Part shown: one piece after another, positions 10,530 through 22,115 of the stretch | Position numbering within the stretch: position 1 is the stretch's first letter | How the letters are laid out: the number at the start of each line of letters is the position of its first letter | NCBI GenBank assembly: GCA_000750105.3 | Contig: JPHH03000024.1 | Coordinates: 62,001 to 126,000 of the forward strand | DNA: 64,000 bases | Direction: 5' to 3' | Source: Tolypocladium sp. Sup5 PDA-1 | Taxonomy: Eukaryota > Ascomycota > Sordariomycetes > Hypocreales > Ophiocordycipitaceae | Program-made: the position numbers and the translations under genes | The notes under the pieces: generated by a model | Seen by the model: the letters and a program-made list of their open reading frames with translations, nothing else | Told to the model about the DNA's origin: nothing | Databases searched by the model: none

Positions 10530-12223
10530 GAGAATGGGTTCATATTTGTGCGTAATTGAATGATTCTCTACACGCTTGCTAATTGATAAAACGAACTAAC
10601 AAGATCTCTTAGGTCTATTCTTCTTGAGTTTGCAGCCGTGCGGTTGATCGCGCCGGCAAGGGAATATGATGTTGCCAGAAATCAAGCGCGGCAGAGTCTC
10701 AAGAATCATTGAACTGGCAATACGAAGCTTGAAAATCGGAGAGCTTGTTAATTGGTTGAGAACCCTAGCATAAATCTTGGGTACAAGCGTTGCAAAGGAT
10801 AATCTCGCATCTATACGTCTTATTGTAACGCTGCAAAGTTGTGTCCACTTAGCGTCAGATTTAGATTCTTAACCACATAACACCCTGCTGAGTTTGTCTA
10901 AACGACAGCTGCTTCAGTCAGGCTTTTTTAGCATAGTCTTCTGGTCCGAGAGCTTCTAAATATCATCTTCGATTATTGAAGCTATACAGCTAGAGCAGGC
11001 GCACGGTATTGAAGTTGTTAGTTTAGGGTTGCTGATTCAAGCTCCCTGCTGTACAATATACACCTCCCGTCAGTTCCAGGGCATGCTTTCTATATACACC
11101 GTATCTTGAAACGCTTTGGTTGCTGTGAAGCCTTTCGAAAAATGGCGTGAGTAGCGTTATAAAGATGTAAAGGGTGCGTGGTTCTTAGAAGCCAAGTCAT
11201 TTTCGACGCTACCAAAATACAACGCCATGTGCGCTCATCTGTCTGTTTGTGGCAGATGGGGCTTCCCGACTAACAACTTGGTGCTAGCTATCTTATGCAG
11301 TAGGGTTCAGGACACCAATAGAAGCAAGCGGGGCAGAGCGGTCTGAGTGCACTTAAACTTAGTACGTAACTTCCATCAAAAGCGACTGCCTTAGGAAGAA
11401 GGTTAAATGAGCTGTTGCTAAATCAAACATGGTACTGTAACATACAACATTTCGAGCAACATGTTTGTAACCTAACCCGTAGACATTCGCTAGAGAAGTC
11501 GAAATTGATATCGGCAGAGTTTTAGTGGCTGCTCAACAACTGGATCAAGGCTATGGGCAGGGCGTAGCCAAAAATGGCCTAATTCAAAATATTTCATTGG
11601 CAGCAAACCCGGACTCTGTACCTGAACCCCACTGTATTTACCGAGTGACTAACTATAATGCTTACGTTGAGGAGAAAGTTAGTAATGATCGTGGATGTGA
11701 CACCTCGTTAGATAAATGTGCAGCTAACAGGAAGAGAACTAGGAGTTCTAAAACGTCTCTACCTTATTTCCTGGATCTTACTGGGCGATTAGGATCATGT
11801 AATGTACTTGGTCCCATTGAAACTGCCGTGGTTCATAGCTATCTATCTGCCCTCCTAATCGTTATGTCACATTCTTGGGTGAAGCTAGTACATACAGTAC
11901 AGTACTGTATCAAAGGGGCTATCATGCTTTAAAAAAAGAGGTGCAGCTTGGATAGTATGTCCATACATAAGCCATAAAGTGACATTCTGATTAATAGTCT
12001 CGAACGCCGATAAAGACATTCATTCGTTAAGGCTTCCTAGAGATCTGAAGAAGCACCGTAAATATGCGGTCTTGGAAAATAGCCAGTTCCCGCAAATTCC
12101 TCGATAATGGCGCCACTCATGGACATTTGTATGCGGGCTACAAACTGATTGTGGCTTCTTCTGGGTGGTATTAAAAAGACGAATGCCTGCAGGACGCTCT
12201 GTTAATCATGTTCAACGACAGCA
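10530..12223. other. Long intergenic region, nothing recognised except one palindrome
   Basis: About 1.7 kb of A/T-rich sequence without a supported frame. The longest frame (11525-11932, plus) opens with GTG and looks like chance. A perfect palindrome, TACAGTACTGTA, lies at 11898-11909 inside ATACAGTACAGTACTGTAT, 315 nt upstream of the patatin gene. Confidence 0.5.
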
Positions 12224-15200
12224 ATGGCCCTTTGTAAGCATACCGAGTGGCTTAGGCTGTGGAGCAAGGGCGACAGGATTGGACTGGAAGTAACCGACAG
12301 GCCGCATCGCCTATTAGAGGATATAAGAGATCCTGACGGATTATCTCCTTGCTTCCTGGTCCTCATCGGAAACCAATCCAAGCGACTAGCTTTGACCAGA
12401 CTCCGTATCGGGAACGCTCGTTTGTGCAACAAGAGGGGGCATGGAGATGTACACTTGTTTGTTTCATCAGCTAGAGGGTACAAGGACAAGCCGGTCATTA
12501 TAGCGGATGGCGACATCCCAGTCCACAATAGGCTACCAACTTCTTGCAGGGCTCCGCGTTGCCACGAGACAGTTGGGGAAAAATTTCCTTCAGAAAACAT
12601 CGCAAAAAGGGCGGTGGAGGTAGCAGATGATGTCTTTCATCGGTCACTATTTCCATTCGCGGACGTAATCTGCATTTTCGCTCAAGATATAGGTGGGGTG
12701 GAGAGCTCTGTACGGCGCCTGACTGCATGGTGGGAGAAAGGGCAAGCCTCCGTTTCGCCGATACGCCCTCGCGTTCTTCTCGTGGTTAACAAAGAGGAAG
12801 AAAAGGGTACGAGGATAGCTCTTAAAGAAGCACTACGCGCAAGAGAGGGGACGGCTGTGACTGACTGTCTTGGTGACATCTCCATTTTATGCCTGCCGGA
12901 ACGATCATCAAGAACTACCAAGCGTAAGTCTGGCACAACGGCAACCTGGGACATATTCCGGCATAAGATCTTCACATCACTAGAACTGGCTCGGAAGTCT
13001 CGACAGCGATCGAATTTTCTGTTTTCAGCCCGTCATTTTACCCAGTTTCTTCAGTACGCAGCGGATCGTACAACGAGGGTTGTATGGGAACCGTTTAACT
13101 TTATCAAAGCATCCCGAACCCATAACGAGGTTGCATCGGACTTGGCAAGCCACATAGCAAACTTTGTTGAGCTATTCAGCACAGCAACCGCAGTGAAGAA
13201 GGTCGCGGTTCCTTTGATTGCATCAAGCTTCATATTGGACCAGTATCCCCCTGGAATGCATGGTGGGTGTCAAAGATTTCTCTTCTGCTATCTGATGCTA
13301 ACGTCACTCAGCTTTTAGTCCACGAGACATATTTGACACTTTTTTCAAAGACGCTTGTCTCAGCGTCCGCGAAAAACTGATAGTTCCTGGAGATGCGTTA
13401 AAAGATGTTTTGCCAGCCGACTTCATAACACTGGTTGAGGAGGAAACAGTGAGACAATTCACAAGGTTCCAGCAACTAGGCTCTTCCAAGGCGGCACATC
13501 ATGAACAAATCTCACTCTTCCGATCTGAACTACAAAAGGTCTCGTCCGAAGATACGTGTCTCTGCTGTATCAGACGCAGGCCGCAAACCGGCCTGCAATG
13601 CAGACACTCGACCTGCCACGTCTGCGTCCGGATCTTCAACCACCATAGCAATCACGATCCAAGACTTGTACCCATCAAAGAATGCATCCTATGCGGGATG
13701 AAAATGGAAGGTCTGGTTATTAAGGAACAACCCGAGACCGCTACACTTCGAGTGCTGAGTTTTGATGGTGGCGGTATGCGGGGAATCGCTGAGATTGAAT
13801 CTCTCATGGAACTGGAACGTCGAGTTGCTTTGCCATACCCAGTGATAAAGAACTTCGATATTTGCTATGCGACTAGCTGCGGTGAGATCCCCCCTGAACC
13901 GTCTGCGTATCGAAAGTGCGAAATTGATTAGAGTAGGTGCCGGAATCATGCTGAGGCTCTGCGACGGATGGAATATCCAGAGCTGCAAAGCTTACTTCAC
14001 AGACTCTGCGCGTCGGGCCTTTGCGCCACGAACGATACAACGATACTTCAAAAAGATTCCTTGGCTACATTCGTTGATGCTAGCCTGCTCACTCCTGCTA
14101 ACTGACAGCAAATATCCATCTGAAAACCTGGACTCGTTGCTCCAAGATGAGTACGGCACAGCAAGGAGCATCATGGATTGCTCGACAGCTAACGAGATGG
14201 GCATCATGTTCGGTATTATACTTACCACAGTTCGTGGCACGGACACCGTTGTTGCCTCTAGCTACAATGGCGTTGGAGAGAATCGCAAGTCTTCTGGTAA
14301 AGTCGTATCAACCTCGCTATTGACGCACTCTGACCGTGTCAGACTATGAGATCCTCCGACCAAAAAAGGGAATGCGAAAGATTCCGTTATGGGAAATGTT
14401 AGTCATAACCCGTCGGGCTTCTGCTCTTAAATACTGACGATGGGATAGAGTGCGTTGTGCCATAGCTGCACCTTTGTACGTTGACATGCATTCTCATGGC
14501 TTTACGCTATATTAACTGGTAAAGCTACTTCACACCATGGCATATCGATGGCGTTGGAACTTTCCAGGATGGTGGCCTGACCTTCAACAACCCCGCATCT
14601 ATTGCTGTTCAGGAAGTAGCGGCGCTGTACCCCACCAAGGCAGAGCCAAGTATTGTAGTATCATTGGGAACCGGATCCCCTCGACCGTGCACCGGAGATT
14701 CCTTTTTTTACAGACTAATACAAGCTTTCTGGAAACAGACAGATTCCAGAATAGCGTGGAAGCAACTGTTAAGTCACCGGAAGGTTGGCAGACGAAGCGA
14801 ATTTTTCAGATTCGACATTGAGTTCCAAGGCGCCGCGCCGCGACTTGACGACGTAGATAAGATGGAAGAAGTCTCCGAGATTGCCCGTGAGGCGATAGCT
14901 AAATCTCCTACGGTGGACGAACTGGCAAACCATCTACGGGCAGGGCTGTTCTTTTTTGAATTGGATTCCACCCAATTACCTCGATTTGCAAATGGATCTT
15001 TCTCTTGCGTAGGCCACATTTTCTGTCGGCTGCGAGCTGGAACCGCTGAGTTCGAGGCATTCATGCAGCAGCTGGATCGCGCTTCGGCTTCATTTCGCTT
15101 GTTTGGCCGCGCTCTTCCTATCAGCTTTAAGGAGCATATCAGTGGCTATCACAGCGACCAGTTTTGCCAAGCAGTTCACTTTCACGTGTCTAGTCGTCAG

Positions 15201-15389
15201 GATCCCTTTGAGATCCTGCTTGAAGAAGGACGGAGACAATTATGTAATATCGGTGGTTCGCCTTTCACTCTCGAAAGGTTAGTCCGGCAGCAAAAGCTTG
15301 ATGCGTGTTTTGGTGCGGCAGACCATCGCAAGAGGAAGTTCAGTGACGGCTCCAGCCCAAGACAGCAAAAACGCCGAAGAGTGCGGTAG
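12224..15389 (+). CDS. Patatin-like phospholipase with RING-like zinc finger, 971 aa, six exons
   Basis: Putative lipid acyl hydrolase of the fungal patatin family. Exons: 12224-13262, 13312-13881, 13937-14296, 14343-14397, 14449-14475, 14525-15389; five introns of 46-55 nt, each keeping frame (2916 nt). An N-terminal domain of about 340 residues (FLVLIGNQSKR, ADVICIFAQDIGG, RPRVLLVVN) looks like the GTPase-like lead of fungal patatins but has no clear P-loop. A RING-like Cys/His cluster follows at about 428-480 (CLCC, CRHSTCHVC, CILC). The patatin domain has VLSFDGGGMRG (oxyanion hole, near residue 497), the nucleophile Ser in ATSCG (near 535) and the catalytic Asp in FQDGGL (near 699). The elbow is AxSxG, not the usual GxSxG. 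The tail is basic (KRRRVR). The gene is convergent with the NB-ARC-TPR gene, 591 bp away. Confidence 0.88.
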
Positions 15390-15980
15390 TGTGGGTAGTA
15401 CGTATGACTACTCGACCTTCGTATTTCTCGATAAGATACGTCCTTTACAACCTTGCACTTGACAAAGCGAAGGGTTCCTGCGTTGTTCACGGTTAAGCGA
15501 CTAGACTAGGAGAATCTTCGCCTCATAAAAGCGCTATATAGAAGAAGAAATAGAAGGGCATCCACACTTAGATCACTCCATGGATATACCAGTATCTTCG
15601 AGCGTCAAGAGCGAAGGAGGCCGGCGTGGCGCCAAGTTCCAGAGGTAGTACACACCACGCCTTTGAAGGCGACATCAGTGCCTACCGCAGCCGCAAACGG
15701 GGCACGATTGGCTCAACATGTCACAAGACGTACGCATTTATCAACTGAAACTTGATTGCCTGCGTTATCAATAATCGGCTCCAAAGAAGCTCTGCAAGGA
15801 TATTTTCTAGTCCGTATCTGGCCAATACACTGAAGGAAGCAGCATTTCACAAATACGCTCCTGAACGAGGTCTGCTTGTCGACGCTGCCCATACTGTACT
15901 CTGACTCCATTGGACATGTGTCATTCTCTTTAACCGTGTTCTTCTAAAGCTATCCCTCCATTGGTCCGCAATATTTCGGC
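15390..15980. other. Convergent intergenic gap between patatin and NLR genes
   Basis: 591 bp with no supported frame. It presumably holds both 3' UTRs and polyadenylation signals. A degenerate CATACTGTAC element lies near 15890. Confidence 0.5.
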
Positions 15981-18435
15981 TTAAACTTCATCCTCCGAGC
16001 CTCTGCAATGTAAAGACAGCAGGTTTTCCTTGACAAGCTGAGTGTTCTTGTGCGATGACCCTAAAGCAGCATTGAACCCTGATGAAGCCCACTTGTACAT
16101 TTGTTCCGCCCTGTCGTACAGTTTTTGTTCCGCATATACCGCACCCAGGTTGTTAACTGTTTGGAGAGTCGAGATATGAGTTGATCCAAGCACCTGGATT
16201 TTACCATCGAGGGCAAGCCAGTACATCGCTTCTGCTTTGTCCAGAAGGTTACGTTGCTTGTAAAGCTTCCCCAGATTGTTGATCGTGTTGAGCACGGTCG
16301 TGTAGTTGGCACCCAGTGCACTTTTGTAGCCATGAAGTGCCCGATGGTACATGGCCTCCGCGGCCTCGTAGAGGCTCTGGTCCATCAGGATGGATCCAAT
16401 GTTGTGGACTATGTTGAGGGCTAGAGGCTGGTTCGGCCCAAGTGCATGCTCATACCCTGCCAGCGCATGGCGACACATGGCCTCAGCCTCTTTCAAACAG
16501 CCGTAATTAGCATAAAGAAGGCCAACATTATTGATGGTGTTGAGGGTGAAGGTGTGTTCGGGGCCGAGAATCCTTTTTTGGCCGTCTAAAGCCTGCAAGT
16601 ATCGTTCTTCTGCCTCGTCCAAAAGTCCTTGTGATGCATAGAGGCTGCCCAAGTTGTTGATCGTGTTGAGTGTCGATGGATGGTCCAGTCCCAGCACATC
16701 CTTCTTACCCTCTAGTGCCCAATCATAGTGTTTCTCGGCTTCCTCGAAGCGGCCCTGGTCAACACATAAGTGGGCATAGTCGTTGACGACATCGAGAGTC
16801 AACGTATGACCCGTCCCAAGGATTCCTTTGCACCTCTCTAGAGCCAGCTGATACATTGCCTCCGCTTCCTTAAAGCGCTCTTGGCGTGAATAAGTGTTGC
16901 CTAGGCTTCTCATTGTGCAGAGAGTCGAAATGTGATCGGGACCGAGCAGAGCCTTTTGACTCTCCAAGGCTTGCCCATACAAAGACTCTGCCTGGTCTAG
17001 GCAGCCTTGGTCAAAGTACAAGTTTCCGAGGGAATGAATCGATTCCAGAACGGTTGCGTCCTGAATACTCCTTTTGGCGTGATTGTGTTTCAGCCACATC
17101 GAGCATCTGTCAGCGTGTGGCAGAGTCCGCTTTTGTAGAACCCAAAACTGTTGACTGGCGTTGGAGGGTACGGCGCACCCGGTTATATTGACTGCTAATT
17201 GTGAGTATTCTGCCATGTCGGAGAGACTCGGCAAATGTGAAATCCACTTATGGACCACTGGATGCATGTAGTAACCGCCACAACGTGGCTTCTCGATCAT
17301 GGAATAGCGGAGCAACAGTCTCATCACGCTCAGGAACCTGGCCTCGTTGCTTGCTAAGTCGTGGAACTAGTCCGGCAAGTGACTTCTCGTGAGGGTTGCC
17401 GTTTGTAGTAGGCCATACCACAAGTCATTGTTGTCGATGCAGGACCAAAGAAGAAGAAGATTCGCGGCGTTCTCGTTTTCGGCCTCGATTGATTGAAAAG
17501 ATGCTTTCCAGGCTGTGCTGACGTCCCCATCGGGATAATCTAGAAGCCAGGGACTAAGGTTTTCGTCCGGAGTCATCAAATCATTCCAATTACGGTCGTA
17601 CATTCGTATGTACGACGCCACGTCACTCCGGGTCTCTCGAAGATAACAGCCCGCCTGAGCAAGTGCTAGAGGCAAGCCATCCAGAAGTTCGAGAAGTTGG
17701 GTGCAATCGGACGCTGTTGCGCTTTCAGTGGTCAGAGAGGGATTCCTAAAGGGAAGGCGGAACTAACATGAACAGTCTGCGAACCACGGCCCGCACCATT
17801 TCTCGAAAATCGCCTTACTCAGACCTCGGTCAACCTTTTGCAAGAGCTTCGAGCTGCCCAACTTCGACAGATGCGCCAGCCGCGTCGTGATCAGCACCGA
17901 GCCGTGGTTGCCGGGTAGGTACCTCCGAATATACCCGGCTTTTGGTAGACTGTATGTACTGCACTCCTGGCCAACATTGTCTAAGACAAGTAACCAGTTC
18001 GTGTTGTCCGATCGAGCTAGCCATTCTAGCGTCATATCTACGCGCGTTTTGAGGTCGAGCTCCCTTCTTTCAGGGGCCTGCTCGGACCGGAGTTTGTAAA
18101 CGTAGCTAGCAAGACTATTCTGTAAGCGGAATTCCGATCCAGCATCCAGCCAGAGAATTGAGCTAAAAGCCCCCTGGTGCTGCTGGGCAAAGCCAGCCGC
18201 CAGCTGTGTTTTGCCTATGCCACCAAGTCCATAAAGAACAAAGACTCGGCGTCGCGTGTCGCGAGGAAGGAGATACCGCTCGAGCTCGGCCCTGTCGGAG
18301 GGTCTTTCGACAAAATTGTGAGAAGCGGGTACATGCTGAAGGCTGAAAGGTATCTGGACAGGATGACGGACTAGGTATACTTTAGTATCTACAAAAGGAT
18401 GGCAAAACACAACGACTTGATTGTTTACCTGACAT
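15981..18435 (-). pseudogene. NB-ARC/TPR receptor (NLR-like), interrupted by one in-frame TAG
   Basis: STAND-type receptor: an NB-ARC nucleotide switch followed by ligand-sensing TPRs. Exons 18429-18435 (M-S plus one base), 17768-18370 and 15981-17713 sum to 2343 nt, 781 codons in one frame. The introns have GTAAAC and GTTAGT donors. NB-ARC: P-loop GLGGIGKTQLA near residue 49, Walker B LLVLDNV near 128, GSVLITTR, then GLPLALAQAGCYL near 216. After the winged-helix-like segment come eight 42-residue kinesin-light-chain-type TPRs (ALGxxHxxTLxTxNNLG type). There is no effector domain before the NB-ARC. Codon 319 is TAG (17367-17369) inside LPD*FHDLASNEARF, where relatives carry Trp as I recall the family. 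Everything on both sides is intact. It is either a fresh pseudogene, a read-through site or a sequence error. Confidence 0.87.
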
Positions 18436-18849
18436 TATTTTGATTGTCGTCTGGCAAACGCTCAGATTTGTGCTCTACATTGCAACGGACACAACAATTG
18501 AATACTTCATAAGGATTTGTCCTGAATATTGTTGATAGCATCGGTGTAAAACATGCTAGCCTTATAGACAAGGTGAGCTCATGGCCGTTGGCCCTGCTCG
18601 CCAGACGCTATCCTGGTGTTCTGATGCGTCCCCCAGATTTGGCGGATTCCAATCGCCGGGGAAGTAATTAGCCGTTCGTACATGAGGTTGTTCTCCGAAT
18701 CAGCCAGCTTTGGCTGTGGTTTGGGCCCACCTACTTGGGTCCCGTGGCTCTCGGCACATACCCATTCCTTTGCGGACACTTGCATTGCAGCCGCAATTGA
18801 CTGATCCAACATCCATAGCCATGAATGACAGGCAGGCTGGGTCACAATT

Positions 18850-19250
18850 CTGATCATCGCGTGATCAGACACATGACGTCGTAACACGTAACCTCTTCGT
18901 TGACCTGGCCCCAAAGCGTGTATTGGAAAACTGCGCCGTTCCCTTCCTTTATGCGGGTAACTTGGGACAGTATACTATAGCCAAGTTCATCAGCCAAGTC
19001 CAACACGAGGCTCGCTTGAGAAACCCATCCGAAGACTCTCAGTTCAGCTATTCGGCGGTCGACATCGCTCTAACTTACATCCCACAGCCATAGGCCCGTA
19101 GCATTTGAGGAACACGACATACGGGCATTGAGCCTGACGAGAGGTTCATCGAGCATATCTATTCCGAGACAGCACATGCGCTTGCGTTGTATCTCTTTGA
19201 TTCCACGGCTCAGATCTCGTAGTTGTCGGAACTGCAGACTGAGCTCACAA
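18850..19250 (+). other. Probable upstream exons of the membrane-protein gene
   Basis: Two open stretches look coding but could not be joined cleanly. One spans about 18855-19091 (NLFVDLAPKRVLENCAVPFL, ending at a TAG). The other spans about 19130-19214 (ERFIEHIYSETAHALALYLF). A GTAGTT donor after the second can join with a TTGAG acceptor into the next frame, giving a 59-nt intron. The exon order fits a single gene with the membrane protein downstream. The TAG or a missed intron between the two stretches is unresolved. Confidence 0.4.
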
Positions 19251-19257
19251 TACGCCT

Positions 19258-19821
19258 ATGCCCCGACAGCGATTGAGAGTTCTTGAAGCTACGGATGTGA
19301 TAAAGCTAGTGAACGAGAAGCTATACATGCCGGAAACGCTCATGCTCAATTGCTTACAGCGAACTTATCAAACGTTGGCTATTGCCGCACCTCTTCTTGG
19401 CGGCCTGTCTCTGGCCGCCTTGTCATCGGACGAGTTTCACAACCATGATGATGACCTGATCAACACCTCTGTGGCGCTTCTCACTAGCTCGGCCATCACA
19501 GCTGTATTTGTATCGGTGATTGGAATTACGCTATCATGCAAATTCCAGGGTCACGAAAAGTCAATGAGAATGGACTCGGCGATAAGATGGGTACCTATTA
19601 TTCTGGTGGATTTTGTTGTCGTTGAGTTTCTGATTGGTTTGTACGCTGCTGTTCATTCGCTATGGAGCTCGGCGCTTCTTGGATTGCAACTTGCTGTCCT
19701 GCTTGCAGGAACGATTGTGTTGTCCGCCTGGATGTGGGATTCGATGAGGCAGAATGGTAGCCACGGCGAAGCGAGAGGTAGAGTGGCCGAGGCAACTAAG
19801 GGACCAACCGATATCAAATAG
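19258..19821 (+). CDS. Multi-pass membrane protein, at least 187 aa
   Basis: Integral membrane protein of unknown function. From the ATG at 19258 the frame has a short soluble lead, then four hydrophobic segments: LAIAAPLLGGLSLAAL; SVALLTSSAITAVFVSVIGI; VPIILVDFVVVEFLIGLYAA; and LLGLQLAVLLAGTIVLSAW. It ends in a charged cytosolic-looking tail. The ATG may not be the true start, because coding-looking sequence precedes it and could be spliced in. It sits head-to-head with the NLR gene across about 0.4-0.8 kb, so the two could share a promoter region. Small multi-TM proteins beside NLRs have been discussed as partners in fungal allorecognition, but nothing in the sequence proves that here. Confidence 0.6.
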   Translation: MPRQRLRVLEATDVIKLVNEKLYMPETLMLNCLQRTYQTLAIAAPLLGGLSLAALSSDEFHNHDDDLINTSVALLTSSAITAVFVSVIGITLSCKFQGHEKSMRMDSAIRWVPIILVDFVVVEFLIGLYAAVHSLWSSALLGLQLAVLLAGTIVLSAWMWDSMRQNGSHGEARGRVAEATKGPTDIK

Positions 19822-21401
19822 AAGTCTTATTGTGACCGCGGATGCAGTATCCGACTCCATAGCACACTTGTGTCCCTCGGTCACGCTGTACAACTAGTAA
19901 GCCGCTAACAGCGAGGTCCCTGGACAGCAGTCTCATGCACACGATGCAGTTTCAAGCCTGTGCACCAATTGAGACTGTCAAGTCCACGGCGTCGTGCGCC
20001 CCTTTAGCTTTTAGGCTAGTGAGTTGTAAAGCTGATCTAAGGTAGAAGGTTAAACTACCAGATAGGCCGAAGCTGTCGTCTAGTATGACCGATAGCTCCG
20101 GTACCCGGTGACTCTATATACTGGTAAGTATGCGATATGTACAGTAGCAGTCGGTCGAACACATACGCTTTATTAAATTTATTCTGCTTCAAGATGTGAG
20201 TTGGTATGTGTTGTTGTATTACCCTAACAGATATGCTCCCACACTTCGGAGCAGATTGAAAAATCATGACCTCCGCAGCTGGCGCGTACCATTTGCGCTC
20301 GGTTCAGACAGTAGGTTCATGGACCCGGGTGGTACGACGCAAGACGGGGCCATCTCTGTTTACTGCAGGTCGTCATTCTCTGTGTTGGTCAATCTGCTTG
20401 CGCAAGAAGACGTTGTTTCATGTACATACAACCACCGTTCTCAGTAATGTGTAATGTGGCACCACTCCGTTCCGGAGAGCTGGTGCCTCTTCCCGCTTTA
20501 GGGCTCTCATTGTGATTAGCTCGAGAATGAGTTACTGCTACTGAATCTCGCCATTCTCGTTGTGCAATGGGCTGGAGCATAGAGTGCCTTCCCGCCGAGC
20601 GCTGCTACATCAGCTGACAGGCGGAGGAATCCGCAGCCCACGCTAGGCCGATACTCTTCGCACCCCTCTCTTCCCTTCTAATTCATCTTTGGCCATGTTT
20701 GTGTGGCTGGCGGTCAACGAACACGCGCACCTTGTGCATAATCGGTGCTTCCTTCCCAGCCACAGCCAGATCCGGATTCACATCCAGATTCACATCCACA
20801 TCCACATCCTCAACCTCATCAATGTCAAGTCTTCTTCGGCAGGGTGGCTCCATTGCAGTCGGCCCCACGATGATCCTGCCGCGGCGTAGCCGGTTCCCCG
20901 CCAGTTGGCACTCGGGCAACAGCGTCAGGTGCGCAGTGTGAGGGCATGTGCATCAGCCCCTTCGATGCCTACGCCGAGCCAAAGAGAATGTACTGGCCCG
21001 GCTTTGGCGCAGGTCGTCCAGCTCAAAGCCAAACACCGAGCTACAACTATATTCCGTGCCAGTTTTGGCCAAATCGAGGGACCTCTGTATCTTTCACACT
21101 TGAAGTTTGCCTACATGCAAATAGCCAGAACAGGCGCGAAGCAGCAGCTCCGAGGCTAAAGTTTGTGGGGTAGCTGTGGATCTCGTGAGCTAATCAAAAC
21201 GCACGCGGGGGAATCCGCCAACTTTGCAAATGACCAGGTGTGCCACGATCCCATTGTCTTCTTGACCCAACTCAATTGTCAGCGACTTTACAGTACACGC
21301 AGGGCGCCATTACAGAAGAGCGTGGCTCATCTCATCCGGGGAATGCTGCATTGATTCCGCCAAAGATATCCTCGCCCGTGGACTGTGTTCACGACGGCGG
21401 A
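19822..21401. other. Intergenic, with a CACATC microsatellite
   Basis: A short CACATC/CAGATTCACATC repeat lies at about 20771-20815 and gives low-complexity frames on both strands. A frame at 20946-21173 (plus) encodes a Pro/Tyr/Trp-rich stretch (RMYWPGFGAGRPAQSQTPSY) that might be a 5' exon of the BAH gene, but no clean junction was found. Confidence 0.4.
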
Positions 21402-22115
21402 ATGGAGTCCCCTGACTTCTGTATCATTTACCCAAAGCGAGGGAGCAATTTTGAGCCATCAGATTTCACCTTTGTTGCGGCAGAGGACTTGGAATTGCCG
21501 GAGTCGATTGATTTGACGTACAGAGTCGAACCCGTGGCGTGGTACGAGCTGCAGCGCTCCAAAAGCATCACTTGTGCGTATGCGATTGTTGCAGCCTGAG
21601 AAGACACTGACCGACATACGAAGTCCGTCACGAGACAAAGGCGATCCGATGCGGCATAGGAAGCTTCGTTTATGTAGCCCATACGGAGTCTGCGACAAAC
21701 AACGCAAAGTCTTCTGACCCTGGGGCCGTCACCATCTCTTTCGGCATCGCTCAGATCGTTGATATCAGGGAGTCCTCCTCCTTTGACGTCTTCGTGCTCG
21801 TTCGTTGGATGTACCGGCCTGATGACCTACCCGCATGTACCACCTACACAGGGGAATCTCGAAAGGTTCGGGGACGTCAACGTCATCACGGTCGTCGCGA
21901 GCTCTTCTTATCTGACCATCGTAAGCCACAAGGAAATCGACATAAACCACGTGAATTTGTCTAACTATCTCTTAGTTGACGTCGTCGATGTTTCGGCCAT
22001 CAAAAGTCACGCTGTGGTACGGTATGGGAGTTGCCCGCATCCCTGCCAAATGTCTGGTGCGTATTTCTGGACACAATGGTTCAGCTGCAGGAAGAATCAA
22101 CTATCTGTAGGTTAG
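21402..22115 (+). CDS. BAH-domain protein, 202 aa
   Basis: BAH (bromo-adjacent homology) modules bind nucleosomes or modified histone tails in chromatin complexes. Three exons (21402-21573, 21624-21920, 21976-22115; 609 nt) join through a GTGCGT...AAG intron and a GTAAGC...TTAG intron with CTGAC and CTAAC branch sites. The protein opens MESPDFCIIYPKR. After an acidic lead it has the BAH core: SFVYVAH, FGIAQIVDIRE, FVLVRWMYRPDDLP, then RRELFLSDHLDVVDVSAI. It ends soon after the BAH fold (FWTQWF). Fungal relatives often continue into a PHD finger. The stop could hide another intron (GTAGGT right at the end), so a longer gene is possible. Confidence 0.78.

Noticed and set aside
11525..11932. 135-aa frame upstream of the patatin gene
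   Set aside because: GTG start, no domain, crosses a palindromic motif; looks random.
17714..17767. Apparent stop and frame break between the NLR NB-ARC halves
   Set aside because: A GTTAGT...CAG intron of 54 nt joins the two parts exactly, restoring the segment before GLPLALAQAG.
18579..18914. 111-aa minus-strand frame upstream of the NLR
   Set aside because: It overlaps probable plus-strand exons of the membrane-protein gene and shows no domain.
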